From Candidatus Aminicenantota bacterium (GTDB lineage: Bacteria; Acidobacteriota; Aminicenantia; Aminicenantales; Aminicenantaceae), in assembly GCA_016927475.1 (NCBI GenBank), contig JAFGMO010000070.1, positions 1 through 52,314 on the forward strand: a stretch of DNA of 52,314 nt. Reading direction: 5' to 3'. Under the pieces are notes generated by a model, which worked only from the letters and a program-made list of their open reading frames with translations, was not told the DNA's origin and did not search any database. The translations under genes and the position numbers were made by a program. This document shows positions 16,398 to 24,955 of this stretch, one piece after another (the first letter of the stretch is position 1; every line of letters starts with the position of its first letter).

Positions 16398-18317
16398 TTA
16401 CTTGTGGATGATCTTATCCAGTTTGTCGGCCAGGGTTGCGTCCAGCGTTCGCAGTTTTTTGAATTCCTCTTCGGCACTAAAGCGGTCCTTGCAGGCGTAA
16501 TAGGCGATGGCCAGGTTGTAGTGAGCTGCTGCGTGGTCCGGTTTTAACTCGATGACTTTCTGAAGCGGCGCGATGGCGTCCTCATATTTTTTCAACTGGA
16601 GGTGGGCAACGGCGATATTGTATAGGGCATCAGGATTACCCGGCTTGATGGAGTCATATTTCAAGAAGGATTCCAGGGCCTTGCCGTATTCTTTCTTTTT
16701 AAAAAATACCAGTCCCAGGTTGAAATGAGCCAGCTCGAAGTCGCTGTTTTTGGCAAGAGCCTGGTTGAAAGCTTCATAGGCCTGGTCATAAGATCCTTGC
16801 TTAAAAGTGACGATTCCCAGGTTATAGAAGTCCTGATGTGTTGGAGGGTATGTATCGATGACTTTTCGGCAAGTTTCGATGGCTTTGGCGTATTGGGCGC
16901 TTTTATCATAAAGACGAAAAAGAAATCCGTAATAGGTGCGAGCGTCTTTAGGATTGAGTTGGATCAATTTTTCGTACAGGGGGACGGCTTTGTCATATTG
17001 TCCGGACATATCATAGGAGAAAGCCAGGTAATAATTCGCCTTAATGTCGTTGGCGTTTGACTTGAGGACTTCTTGGAAAGCAGGAATGGCTTGGTTGTAC
17101 TGTTCAAGCTTGACGAGAACGGATCCCAACTGGTTATATCCCGTCCAGGCAGGGCCGGGATTGATTTTGATGAATTGACGATATGCTTCAGCGGCCTTTT
17201 GGAGCTGGCCGACATTTTCATAGGTCAGACCGAGGTTGTAAAAGGCGTCGGGGAAATCGGGGCGTATTTGCGTGCACTGTAAAAGCGGAGCTAAAGCTTC
17301 CTGGTGGCGGTTTTGCTTGACCAAAGACATGCCCAGTCCGAAAGCGGTCTTGTAGTCGTTGGGATTCATGCCCAGGGCTTTCCGGTAAGCGGCGGTCGCA
17401 TTTTCCATCTGGTTCGTCCGGTCATAGAGATATCCCAGCCTGGAAAAAACATCGGGATTGTCCGGAGACAGCCGTGAAGCTTCCAGCATACATTGGAGGG
17501 CTTTGGAATAATCCTGGGCAAGAGACAGGGTCCGTCCTTTGATGTAGAGGCCCTCGGATGATTTCAGAAAGTCACCCGTGTCCATTTTTGAGAGGGGAAC
17601 GGGCTTATCCGGTTTGATAAGGGGGAGGGCATAGACGGCCGGAAAAGCGATCTCTGATTTTTGGGTAAATCCGCTCGTTACAGCGATGACTTCCCCTTGG
17701 GCGTTGAATAAGGGGGAGCCGGTCATCTCCGGCGGGAATGAAGGATTGACCTGGATGATTTTTTTCTGCGATGTAAAATCGTTCAGGCCGGTGATGCTGA
17801 CTTCCGACAGAGATTCTTGACCGATGATGACGAATAGTTTTTCTCCTAGATTAAAGATGTCGGTTTTCGCTAGGGGAACGAAGGTCATGTTTCTGGCTTT
17901 GATCTTCAGCAAGGCGAAATCGGAGATTTTATCATAGCCGACGATCCCCTCGACATCGGTCCATTTTCCTTTGGCTTTTAATTCGGGCTTGTCTTGTCCA
18001 CTCCGCTCATATCCGGGGTAAAAAACATCTTCCCATTCGACTTTCTTCCGGATGTCTCCTTTGGAAATCAAAACTTCGGCTGAATGCGCACCGCTTATAA
18101 GATGAAAGTTCGTCAGGAGCAGTCCCTCAGGGGAGACAATGACGCCCCTCCCCTGACAAATTTCATTTTTTCCGGAGTCTAAAACTTTGAGGGAGACAAC
18201 GGCCCTGTTGATGTCGGCAAGTTTTTCAGAGACATCCTGGGCTCCGTCTACGGCGAAAAGGAAGCCCGCTGTGATGAAAAAATAAACAAGGAAGGTTAAT
18301 TTTTTTGAAAGCATCAT
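16398..18317 (-). CDS. Trypsin-fold protease-like domain with about ten TPR repeats
   Basis: After a signal peptide (about residues 5-24), a trypsin/HtrA-like domain (about 30-245) carries His72 (LLTNFHLISGA) and Asp133 (ISDFALLKI). At the nucleophile, the expected GNSGGPL reads EMTGSPL, so the serine position is Thr199 with Ser201 two residues later; activity is doubtful. From about residue 265 to the end run tandem tetratricopeptide repeats. I place the start at 18317, where GGAGGTAAAA precedes ATGATG; an upstream in-frame start at 18374 would add 19 unlikely residues. It is probably a periplasmic scaffold or a protease with altered chemistry. A sigma-70-like promoter lies just upstream. 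Confidence 0.85.
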   Translation of the reverse strand: MMLSKKLTFLVYFFITAGFLFAVDGAQDVSEKLADINRAVVSLKVLDSGKNEICQGRGVIVSPEGLLLTNFHLISGAHSAEVLISKGDIRKKVEWEDVFYPGYERSGQDKPELKAKGKWTDVEGIVGYDKISDFALLKIKARNMTFVPLAKTDIFNLGEKLFVIIGQESLSEVSITGLNDFTSQKKIIQVNPSFPPEMTGSPLFNAQGEVIAVTSGFTQKSEIAFPAVYALPLIKPDKPVPLSKMDTGDFLKSSEGLYIKGRTLSLAQDYSKALQCMLEASRLSPDNPDVFSRLGYLYDRTNQMENATAAYRKALGMNPNDYKTAFGLGMSLVKQNRHQEALAPLLQCTQIRPDFPDAFYNLGLTYENVGQLQKAAEAYRQFIKINPGPAWTGYNQLGSVLVKLEQYNQAIPAFQEVLKSNANDIKANYYLAFSYDMSGQYDKAVPLYEKLIQLNPKDARTYYGFLFRLYDKSAQYAKAIETCRKVIDTYPPTHQDFYNLGIVTFKQGSYDQAYEAFNQALAKNSDFELAHFNLGLVFFKKKEYGKALESFLKYDSIKPGNPDALYNIAVAHLQLKKYEDAIAPLQKVIELKPDHAAAHYNLAIAYYACKDRFSAEEEFKKLRTLDATLADKLDKIIHK

Positions 18318-18345
18318 TTTTACCTCCATTGTGCCCTTTATTTTT

Positions 18346-18374
18346 AAGTTAGTCGGCGGAGGTGAAAATGTCAA
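18346..18374 (-). promoter_or_regulatory. Sigma-70-type promoter of the protease/TPR gene
   Basis: On the minus strand TTGACA (18374-18369), a 17-base spacer and TAACTT (18351-18346) are followed by the GGAGGT ribosome site and the ATG at 18317. Confidence 0.5.
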
Positions 18375-18592
18375 ATATTTTTACTTTTTTTGCGAAATTC
18401 ATGAAAGTCGCCGTAAACATTTTTTGCATAAATCAAAAAAAGGGCCGTTTTTTTATGAAAAAGTCGGTTATGGTTTACATTCTTTGAATTTTCGCGTTAA
18501 AATAATAACAAACGCATATCCAAATATCTGTACTCTTTAAGCGAGGATATGAGAGGCGTTACATCAGCAGGTTAGAAACCAAGGAGGATAGA

Positions 18593-19405
18593 ATGAGATA
18601 TGGAAGATTTTTTTTGTGTCTGATGCTCGGTTTTTTATTGATTTGTCTGTCTTCGGGTTTTGCCCAAGAAGATTACACACGGGATGAGTACCGGTTGGCC
18701 CAGGACTACAAGGTGGCCAACAGCATGTTTGTCAAGGGCAAGGAGTTTTTTGATGAAAAAAAATTCCAGAAGGCGGAAAAAGAATTTCTCAAGTGCCTGG
18801 GGAAAATGCCCGAGCATGCCGATGCTTCCTTTTATCTGGCCCAGGTCTACTACAACTTAAAAGACTTGGCTAAGGCCCTGGAATACATCAAACAGGCTGC
18901 GGTGAATTACCATCATATCGCCAAGATCAAACTTAATATGCAGCAACAGCTTCTCCTCAAGCTTCAGGAGGAGAAGGAAGACCTTGAAGAATATGTCAGG
19001 GCCCTCAGGGACGCCCTGGCAAGCACGACCGACCCGCGGGAAAGGGAAAAAGTACAGAACCAGATCAGCAAGCGGGAAAACCGGATCAACATCATCGACA
19101 GCCGGATGAGGGAACCCCATCCTGAATTGGAAAAGGAAGAACACATACCCGCCGATTACTATTATTTTCATGGAAACATTTTATTCAAACTGAAAAATTA
19201 TCAGGAGGCTTTCGAACAGTACCAAAAGGCCATTACCATCGATCCCAGCCATGGAAACGCCTACAACAACCTGGCCAACCTTTACTACATGGCCCGGAGG
19301 TATAAGGAAGCCCTGGAATGCCTGGAAAAAGCAGAAAAGAACGGCGTCGAGGTGAATCCCGATTTAAGGAAGGCCGTGCTCAAGGCCCTGGACAAGCTTC
19401 CCTGA
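18593..19405 (+). CDS. Secreted TPR protein with central coiled coil
   Basis: A signal peptide (about residues 5-24) leads into tetratricopeptide repeats (about 40-115), a charged helical stretch likely to be a coiled coil (about 115-175, with many Glu, Lys, Arg and Gln) and a second TPR pair (about 185-255, containing AYNNLANLYYMARRYKEAL). Such proteins act as protein-protein scaffolds; the partner is unknown. AAGGAGGATAGA precedes the ATG. It lies divergent to the protease/TPR gene and directly upstream of the TonB receptor, which has its own promoter. I cannot assign a named family. Confidence 0.8.
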   Translation: MRYGRFFLCLMLGFLLICLSSGFAQEDYTRDEYRLAQDYKVANSMFVKGKEFFDEKKFQKAEKEFLKCLGKMPEHADASFYLAQVYYNLKDLAKALEYIKQAAVNYHHIAKIKLNMQQQLLLKLQEEKEDLEEYVRALRDALASTTDPREREKVQNQISKRENRINIIDSRMREPHPELEKEEHIPADYYYFHGNILFKLKNYQEAFEQYQKAITIDPSHGNAYNNLANLYYMARRYKEALECLEKAEKNGVEVNPDLRKAVLKALDKLP

Positions 19406-19426
19406 GCCTTACGGTGACCAAAAAAA

Positions 19427-19439
19427 TGGATTGCATCCA
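19427..19439. promoter_or_regulatory. Inverted repeat TGGAT-TGC-ATCCA upstream of the TonB receptor
   Basis: A perfect 5-bp inverted repeat sits about 75-85 bases upstream of the sigma-54 promoter at 19513, in the position expected of an enhancer-binding site. The rest of the 299-base spacer is AT-rich and carries no gene. Confidence 0.4.
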
Positions 19440-19512
19440 AAAATATGGATATTTTTCTGGTGTAAAATAATTTTAAGTCTCACTAAATAAAAAAGTTAAA
19501 TCCCCTTTTTTT

Positions 19513-19529
19513 TGGCATAAAATTTGCTT
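19513..19529 (+). promoter_or_regulatory. Sigma-54 promoter of the TonB-dependent receptor
   Basis: TGGCATAAAATTTGCTT fits the -24/-12 consensus, with ten bases between GG (19514-19515) and GC (19526-19527). The implied start near 19539 leaves a leader of about 165 bases before the ATG at 19705. Confidence 0.7.
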
Positions 19530-19704
19530 GGGTTAATACGAGTTGTATTTTATGAAAGCAGAACGTTGCTTAAATTTTTATTTTCAGGGGGTGGAAAAAC
19601 GGGGTGAATTAAATTTTTTTTTCAATGGTTGGAGTGTCTTTTAGGTACTCCTGGGTAAGGTTCATTTAATCCCGGAAACCCGGGATTAAAGGAAGGAGGT
19701 ATTC

Positions 19705-22700
19705 ATGAAAAAGGTTCTATCGATCCTGGGAACCGTACTTCTTCTTGCAGGGTTCATGTATTCCCAGGAACAGACAGGGAATCTGTTCGGAACCGTTACG
19801 GATGAGGAAAAAGCTCCTCTTCCCGGCGTTACGGTTGAAGCTGCGGGTCCGGCTCTTATCGGAACCTCTTCTTCCATCTCCGATGAGATGGGGCGTTTCC
19901 GCCTGGTCAATCTTCCGCCCGGTACCTACACGGTGTCTTTCGCCCTTGCCGGGTTCAACACCCTGAAGAGGGAAGGAATCCTCGTCAGGTTGGGCGCCAC
20001 TTATTATCTGAACGTGGCTCTTAAGGTGGCCACACTGGAAGAGGAAGTCACGGTTGTCGGGCAGTCTCCTGTGGTCGACGTCAAAAAAAGTGCATCGACC
20101 ATGGAGATCTCAAAAGAGATGTTCTCCAAACTGCCCAGAGGCCGGAACTTCACATCGGTCGTAACGGTCGCTGCGGGGGTTAACGAGGAAAGCGAGCTGG
20201 GCGGCATCTCCTTTGACGGTGCTTCCAGTTCGGAAAACATGTTTTTTGTCGACGGTGTCGACACAACCAGGATGTACGACGGAACATCCGCTCAGAACGT
20301 CATGTTCGAGTTCATCGAGGAGGTTCAGGTCAAATCATCCGGTTACGAAGCCCAGTACGGCGGCTCGATGGGAGGCGTCATCAACGTCGTCACCCGGAGC
20401 GGCGGCAACACCTATTCCGGAGACGTTCTGCTCTACTACGACTCCAGCATGCTCAACGGTGAGCCGCGTCCATCCCTCCGTATCAATCCTTATGACATTA
20501 CTAAAGTCGAATACATGGTTTACCCGGAGGACAACTGGAACCGGGTCGAGATCGGCTTTGCCCTGGGCGGCTATCTCATCAAGGACAAACTGTGGTTTTT
20601 CGGAAGTTATATTCCCCGCTACCAGATCACCAAGCGGGATACGTTTTTCCTGCCGGATGAAGATATTATCAAGGAATTTACCCAGTTCCAGCAGTGGCAC
20701 AACGCCAACTTCAAGCTGACCGCGCAGCCTTTTTCGGCCCTGCGGATGAGCGCCAGCTATACCACGGACTACTACTACTGGAGAGGCGATCTGCCGTCCC
20801 AGGCAGGTACGAGTCCCTCGGACTACAACTATGCTGGAGCCGGCTACAACTATCCCGGCTGGACAGCCGCTTTGCGAGCTGACTACATCGTAAGCGACAA
20901 CCTGTTCTTCAGCGCCTATGGTGGGTACAACCGGACCAACGTCGAGAATATCGTCGGGCCTCCCGGGGAACGGTATTATTTCTATACATCCAATGCCGAT
21001 ATTCCGGGCATTCCCGAAAACATGGTCCGGCCTATGTACTGGTACAACTATCCCAGTGGCGACCGCTACCAGCTCCTGAGAGACATCCAGTCGAAGCTGA
21101 CGGCCGCTGTTGACGGCACTCTGTATATTGACCTTGCCGGTGAGCACATGTGGCGGGCCGGGTTCCAGTACGTCCGTATCGCTCAGGATGTCTACGACGC
21201 CGCTCCCTACGATTCCTGGTATTACTATTGGGGAGAAGACTATGAGTCTCCTAATTTGGGGACGGTTGAGACTGAATACGGCTGGATGACCGCATACGAC
21301 CCGCTTGGCACGGTGGCCAACATCCACAGCAACCGCATCGCTCTCTACCTCCAGGACTCCTGGACCGTCGGCCGCAAGTTCACCCTGAACTTCGGTGTCC
21401 GGGCGGAGAAAGAGGACATTCCGTCCTTCGTCGACCCGGAATCGCAGACGGCAAAAGACCATCCCGAGTTCCTGGATCCTCCGATCGCCTTCGGATTTGC
21501 CGACAAGATCGCCCCGAGGTTGGGCTTCGCCTATGATGTTCTCGGCGATGCTTCGCTCAAGGTTTTTGGAAGCTTCGGCATCTACTATGACGTCATGAAG
21601 CTCGACATGGCCGAGGGATCCTACGGCGGGTATAAATGGCTGGCTCACTACTACCTAATTCCTCCGTCGGCCGTCACCAACTTTTTTGTGGGGGAAATGG
21701 ACCATCCTTCCGACGAACTGGCCGCCTATTACCTGGAAACCCTCGACTGGAGAATTCCGTCCTATGAGACCACCCAGCCCGACATGAAACCCTACAGCAA
21801 GGTCGAGTACACATTCGGTGTCCAGAAACAGCTGGGAGAGGACTTCTCCTTAACGGGCCGTTTCCTGCACAACCGCATCCTGTGGGCCATTGAGGACATC
21901 GGCGTCCAGACAGCCGCGGGTGAGCAGTACTACAACGGCAACCCCGGTTCCGACTGGATCAATGAGATATATGCTGAAAACGCAGCCCTCGGATTGATGC
22001 CTGCCGTCAAGTGCCCCAAGGCCAAGAGGACCTATACGTCGGTAGACGTCGGATTCGACAAGCGGTTCTCCAACAACTGGATGGCCGGTCTCCACTACAC
22101 CTGGAGCAGGCTGTGGGGCAATTTCTCCGGTCTGGCCTCTTCTGAAGAGCACGGCCGGCAGGACCCCAACGTCGAGAGATATTTTGACAACTGGTTCCTC
22201 CACTACACATCAGATCCGTTCGTTAACGGAGTGGGCACGGAATCCACAGGATTGCTGGCCACAGACCGACCGCACCAGTTCAAGTTTTACGGCGCCTACA
22301 GCTTTGACTTCGGTCTGACCGTAGGCCTCAACGCCTATGCCTACAGCGGCACGCCGGTCACCCGCGAGTTCGAGCTGAACAATGCCGACGGCTACTACCC
22401 AGAAGGCCGGTTCACTGACGGAAGGACACCCTTCCTCTGGTACGGCGATGTCTACATGGAATACAACTTCAAGATCGGCGACCGGAGCAACTTCCAGGTC
22501 AACCTCAACGTCAACAATGTTTCCAACAACCGTATTGCCCAGAGGATCTTCAACTTGCACAACTACAGCACGGTTTACATGACCTCCGATGAAATCCTGG
22601 CCGGATTTAACTATGAGGATGTCATGACGGCCAAAGGCACCACCCTCGACCCGCGGTTCCTCAAAGAGTACTCCTTCCTGGGTTCCATCACCGCCAGAAT

Positions 22701-22725
22701 CGGACTGAAGTTCTCCTTCTTCTGA
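19705..22725 (+). CDS. TonB-dependent receptor with carboxypeptidase-regulatory domain (Oar-like)
   Basis: The 1006-aa protein has a signal peptide (about 1-20), a carboxypeptidase-regulatory-like beta domain (about 25-105: GTVTDEEKAPLPGVTVEA, LPPGTYTVSF), a plug (about 115-230: GGISFDGASSSENMFFVDGVD and YGGSMGGVINVVTRSGG) and an outer-membrane barrel rich in aromatic strands. It ends in phenylalanine (LKFSFF), the usual barrel-insertion signal. No clear TonB box is seen. The layout matches Oar-type receptors of Acidobacteriota and Myxococcota, which take up or export large ligands. GGAAGGAGG precedes the ATG; a sigma-54 promoter lies about 180 bases upstream and a strong terminator follows. 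No SusD partner is adjacent. Confidence 0.92.
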   Translation: MKKVLSILGTVLLLAGFMYSQEQTGNLFGTVTDEEKAPLPGVTVEAAGPALIGTSSSISDEMGRFRLVNLPPGTYTVSFALAGFNTLKREGILVRLGATYYLNVALKVATLEEEVTVVGQSPVVDVKKSASTMEISKEMFSKLPRGRNFTSVVTVAAGVNEESELGGISFDGASSSENMFFVDGVDTTRMYDGTSAQNVMFEFIEEVQVKSSGYEAQYGGSMGGVINVVTRSGGNTYSGDVLLYYDSSMLNGEPRPSLRINPYDITKVEYMVYPEDNWNRVEIGFALGGYLIKDKLWFFGSYIPRYQITKRDTFFLPDEDIIKEFTQFQQWHNANFKLTAQPFSALRMSASYTTDYYYWRGDLPSQAGTSPSDYNYAGAGYNYPGWTAALRADYIVSDNLFFSAYGGYNRTNVENIVGPPGERYYFYTSNADIPGIPENMVRPMYWYNYPSGDRYQLLRDIQSKLTAAVDGTLYIDLAGEHMWRAGFQYVRIAQDVYDAAPYDSWYYYWGEDYESPNLGTVETEYGWMTAYDPLGTVANIHSNRIALYLQDSWTVGRKFTLNFGVRAEKEDIPSFVDPESQTAKDHPEFLDPPIAFGFADKIAPRLGFAYDVLGDASLKVFGSFGIYYDVMKLDMAEGSYGGYKWLAHYYLIPPSAVTNFFVGEMDHPSDELAAYYLETLDWRIPSYETTQPDMKPYSKVEYTFGVQKQLGEDFSLTGRFLHNRILWAIEDIGVQTAAGEQYYNGNPGSDWINEIYAENAALGLMPAVKCPKAKRTYTSVDVGFDKRFSNNWMAGLHYTWSRLWGNFSGLASSEEHGRQDPNVERYFDNWFLHYTSDPFVNGVGTESTGLLATDRPHQFKFYGAYSFDFGLTVGLNAYAYSGTPVTREFELNNADGYYPEGRFTDGRTPFLWYGDVYMEYNFKIGDRSNFQVNLNVNNVSNNRIAQRIFNLHNYSTVYMTSDEILAGFNYEDVMTAKGTTLDPRFLKEYSFLGSITARIGLKFSFF

Positions 22726-22761
22726 TACAGCAGAAACAGAGTACACTAACGCAGGTCACAA

Positions 22762-22795
22762 GGGCCTCTTCCCGAGAGGGAAGGGGCCCTTTTTT
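22762..22795 (+). terminator. Rho-independent terminator after the TonB receptor
   Basis: GGGCCTCTTCCC and GGGAAGGGGCCC pair around a GAGA loop, with one G-U pair in the stem, and a run of six or more T follows. It lies 36 bases after the receptor stop. Confidence 0.9.
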
Positions 22796-22918
22796 ATGCG
22801 TCATTGGCCGGCGGGCAGGTATATTTTCAAAGGGTTATGGCGAGGTCGAAGGGCATGACAATTCTTCTTGTAGATGCTCCCCATTTCCGCCTTTTCATGG
22901 GATAGACCTGTTATTGCC

Positions 22919-22956
22919 GGTCATTGCGAGTGGCCGTAAGGCCCGAAGCAATCCCC
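22919..22956. repeat. REP-like palindrome (GTCATTGCGAG...GAAGCAATCCCC type)
   Basis: Outer arms ATTGC (22923-22927) and GCAAT (22948-22952) enclose an inner GGCC-GTAA-GGCC hairpin. The GTCATTGCGAG / GAAGCAATC sequence is a dispersed palindrome known from many bacterial phyla. It sits between the TonB receptor terminator and the next, oppositely oriented, gene. Confidence 0.6.
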
Positions 22957-22993
22957 ACCTTAAACATACATCTAACAAAGGAAATTCTTCTTA

Positions 22994-23063
22994 ACTTTAA
23001 ACCTGAAACTTTAAACTAATAACAATCTTCTTTACTTTAAACCTTCAACCTTCAACTTTAAAC
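22994..23063. repeat. Four copies of ACTTTAAAC in 70 bases
   Basis: Identical 9-mers occur at 22994, 23008, 23034 and 23055, separated by 5, 17 and 12 bases and joined by similar CTTC/CTTCAACC linkers. They lie just after the stop of the minus-strand TPR gene (23068). The meaning is unknown; a low-complexity spacer or a repeat remnant are the likeliest readings. The remainder of the 342-base spacer (22726-23067) holds the terminator and the palindrome and no gene. Confidence 0.6.
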
Positions 23064-23067
23064 TAAT

Positions 23068-24039
23068 TTACTTCTTCAGAAAATTAACCACATTCCGAAC
23101 CTGGGCGGAGCGTTCGGTGTCCGGCTCCAGCTGGAGAAACTTCTCGAAAAGTTCAAGAGCCTTGTCGTTTTCCGCTTTATTGAGATAAACATAACCCAGC
23201 TTGAGGTACGCGTCACTCCAATCCGGCTTGATTTTGGTGGCCATGGAGAAATATTCGATAGCCATGTCCATCTGCTGGTGAGAAAAATAAATCTCTCCAA
23301 CATTATAAGCCGTTACTTCATCATCCGGGTAATACTGGAGGGATTGTTTGAAGTATTCCTGGGCTTTGTCCACGTCTTCCTGAATGAGGTAAATTTCCCC
23401 CATGGCGGCCAGGGCCTTGGCCATGACCTTTTTGTCTTTTTCGTTTTCAATATCGCCCTTGTCCATGACGAGCTGAAACTCCTTAAGGGCCTGTTCGTAA
23501 TCTTTCATGGCTTTATAGACATTTCCCAGTCCGAAGTGGACCTGAAAGATTTCAGGGTTTTTTTCCTGGAATTCTTTGTAGGCGGCGATGGATTCCTCAT
23601 ATTTTTCTTCTTTGAAAAGTGCATTTCCTTTGTCGAACAGCTCGAATCCGGAAAGCCCGATGGCATTTTCCTCGATCTTTTGGAGAGTGATATCAATGGG
23701 GGGATTTCTTTCCAACTGGCGGACATAGATGACCTTGCTGAAAGGCATGTATCCTTCAGCCTCAACTCTGACTCTCCAGTTTCCCGTTCCCAGGCCGCCG
23801 ATTTTCCATTTGCCGTCGCTGTCCGCGATGTTGTCCCGGGTGATATTTTCGTTTTCTAAAAAAATAACCGTAATTTTAACGGCGGGAACCGGATTTCCCT
23901 GTTCATCAAGGACTGTACCACTGATGCGGCCGCGCCCCCTTCCGGCCTGAGCCGAAAGGAACAACGAGGCGCTAAAAAAGAAAAGAAGGAAAAAAAGAAA
24001 ATATTTTTTTCTCAAGGATTCCATGAAGGCACCTCTCAT
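23068..24039 (-). CDS. Secreted carboxypeptidase-regulatory-like/TPR protein
   Basis: A signal peptide (about residues 10-31) precedes a carboxypeptidase-regulatory beta-sandwich (about 35-115: GRISGTVLDEQGNPVPAVKITV and KWKIGGLGTGNWRVRVEAEGY). From about residue 150 to 320 come at least four tetratricopeptide repeats, including VTAYNVGEIYFSHQQMDMAIEYF. The regulatory-like domain is the same type as that at the start of the TonB receptor next door. The ATG lies four bases after the stop of the upstream GWxTD lipoprotein gene, so it is the third gene of that operon. The function is unknown; it probably serves as an assembly scaffold in the periplasm. Confidence 0.82.
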   Translation of the reverse strand: MRGAFMESLRKKYFLFFLLFFFSASLFLSAQAGRGRGRISGTVLDEQGNPVPAVKITVIFLENENITRDNIADSDGKWKIGGLGTGNWRVRVEAEGYMPFSKVIYVRQLERNPPIDITLQKIEENAIGLSGFELFDKGNALFKEEKYEESIAAYKEFQEKNPEIFQVHFGLGNVYKAMKDYEQALKEFQLVMDKGDIENEKDKKVMAKALAAMGEIYLIQEDVDKAQEYFKQSLQYYPDDEVTAYNVGEIYFSHQQMDMAIEYFSMATKIKPDWSDAYLKLGYVYLNKAENDKALELFEKFLQLEPDTERSAQVRNVVNFLKK

Positions 24040-24043
24040 TTTA

Positions 24044-24955
24044 TTATTTAAGGGAAAATTTTATGCTTTTGCTTACTTTTTTGTTATCGGTTTTGTTTTC
24101 GACGATGATGGCGGCTTTGTAGTCATCCGGGGATAGCTTGATCTCAACAGGTATCTCAAATTGTTTCTTAATGCTCTCTTTGAGTTCCTCCGCAGTCAGG
24201 GAGATTTTGTGGTCCTTATCGTATTTCCAGATTTTTTTGGAACCGGAAAAAACCTCTATTTGCACGGAAAGTTCCGCCTCCAGGACTCCCTCATTTTCCA
24301 CCAGCCATATCTCTTTGTAGGGGATCTGTATTTTAAGAAGAATCCGGTCGGGTGGGAATTTATCGAGTTTGAGGCCGAAATCGAAAACCTGTTCATCCTT
24401 GGAAACTCCCGGTTTGCGGTCGAGCTGTGCTTTGAGCAGGATTGCCAGGTACTGGGCGCTCAGGGGGTAGATCCGGTAGTTGCCGGTAAAGGAATAGTCG
24501 ATAAAAAGAATGGGGTAAAAACCGTACAGCCATAATTCGCTGGGCCGGTCATGCTGCCTGTAACCCATCGGGTATACATCACGGGAATCGGGAGGTCCCA
24601 GAAGAATCCATATGCGGCCTCGGTCCTGCAGCCAGCCCGGGGTTCCCCCTTCTTTGAAAAGCTTGTTGGCTCGCTCGATGCGGTAGTAGTACTGCTCTTT
24701 GAATTCGTTTTCCTCGGTGCTTGGGTCCGGATCGCGTTTTTTCCAAAATTCCTGAATGAAATCCTCCCTGTCTTCCGTGGTTAAACTGAGAAAAATCTTT
24801 TTTTCCTGCTTGGTAATGATGTAGCGGACTTCAGAAATGAAATCTTCATGGGACGGAATGAGATTGTGTTCGACACGAAAGGAGCGGCAGCCGGCCGAAA
24901 AAAGAAACAAAATCCCCAGGCTCAGGATCAAAAGAAAGCTTAACTTTGGTTTCAT
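24044..24955 (-). CDS. GWxTD-family lipoprotein
   Basis: Cys23 in LFSAGCRS is a convincing lipidation site. The GWxTD domain (about residues 35-165) contains EFWKKRDPDPST, ENEFKEQYYYRIERAN and GWLQDRGRIWILLGPPD; the signature threonine is replaced by Gln110 (GWLQD). The C-terminal half is beta-rich and ends in SIKFSLK. GWxTD proteins are common in Bacteroidota, Acidobacteriota and Aminicenantes and have no established function. Start and stop overlaps (four bases with the upstream GWxTD gene) show tight coupling. The two neighbouring GWxTD proteins share the EFWKKRDP-type motif, suggesting gene duplication or a heteromeric pair. Confidence 0.87.
   Translation of the reverse strand: MKPKLSFLLILSLGILFLFSAGCRSFRVEHNLIPSHEDFISEVRYIITKQEKKIFLSLTTEDREDFIQEFWKKRDPDPSTEENEFKEQYYYRIERANKLFKEGGTPGWLQDRGRIWILLGPPDSRDVYPMGYRQHDRPSELWLYGFYPILFIDYSFTGNYRIYPLSAQYLAILLKAQLDRKPGVSKDEQVFDFGLKLDKFPPDRILLKIQIPYKEIWLVENEGVLEAELSVQIEVFSGSKKIWKYDKDHKISLTAEELKESIKKQFEIPVEIKLSPDDYKAAIIVENKTDNKKVSKSIKFSLK

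Noticed and set aside
20335..21648. A 437-aa minus-strand frame inside the TonB receptor gene
   Set aside because: It is a shadow of a well-supported 1006-aa receptor; a long antisense frame is expected from its codon use.
22919..23063. A CRISPR array suggested by repeated short motifs
   Set aside because: The repeats are 9 bases long and irregularly spaced, with no uniform spacers and no cas genes in the window.
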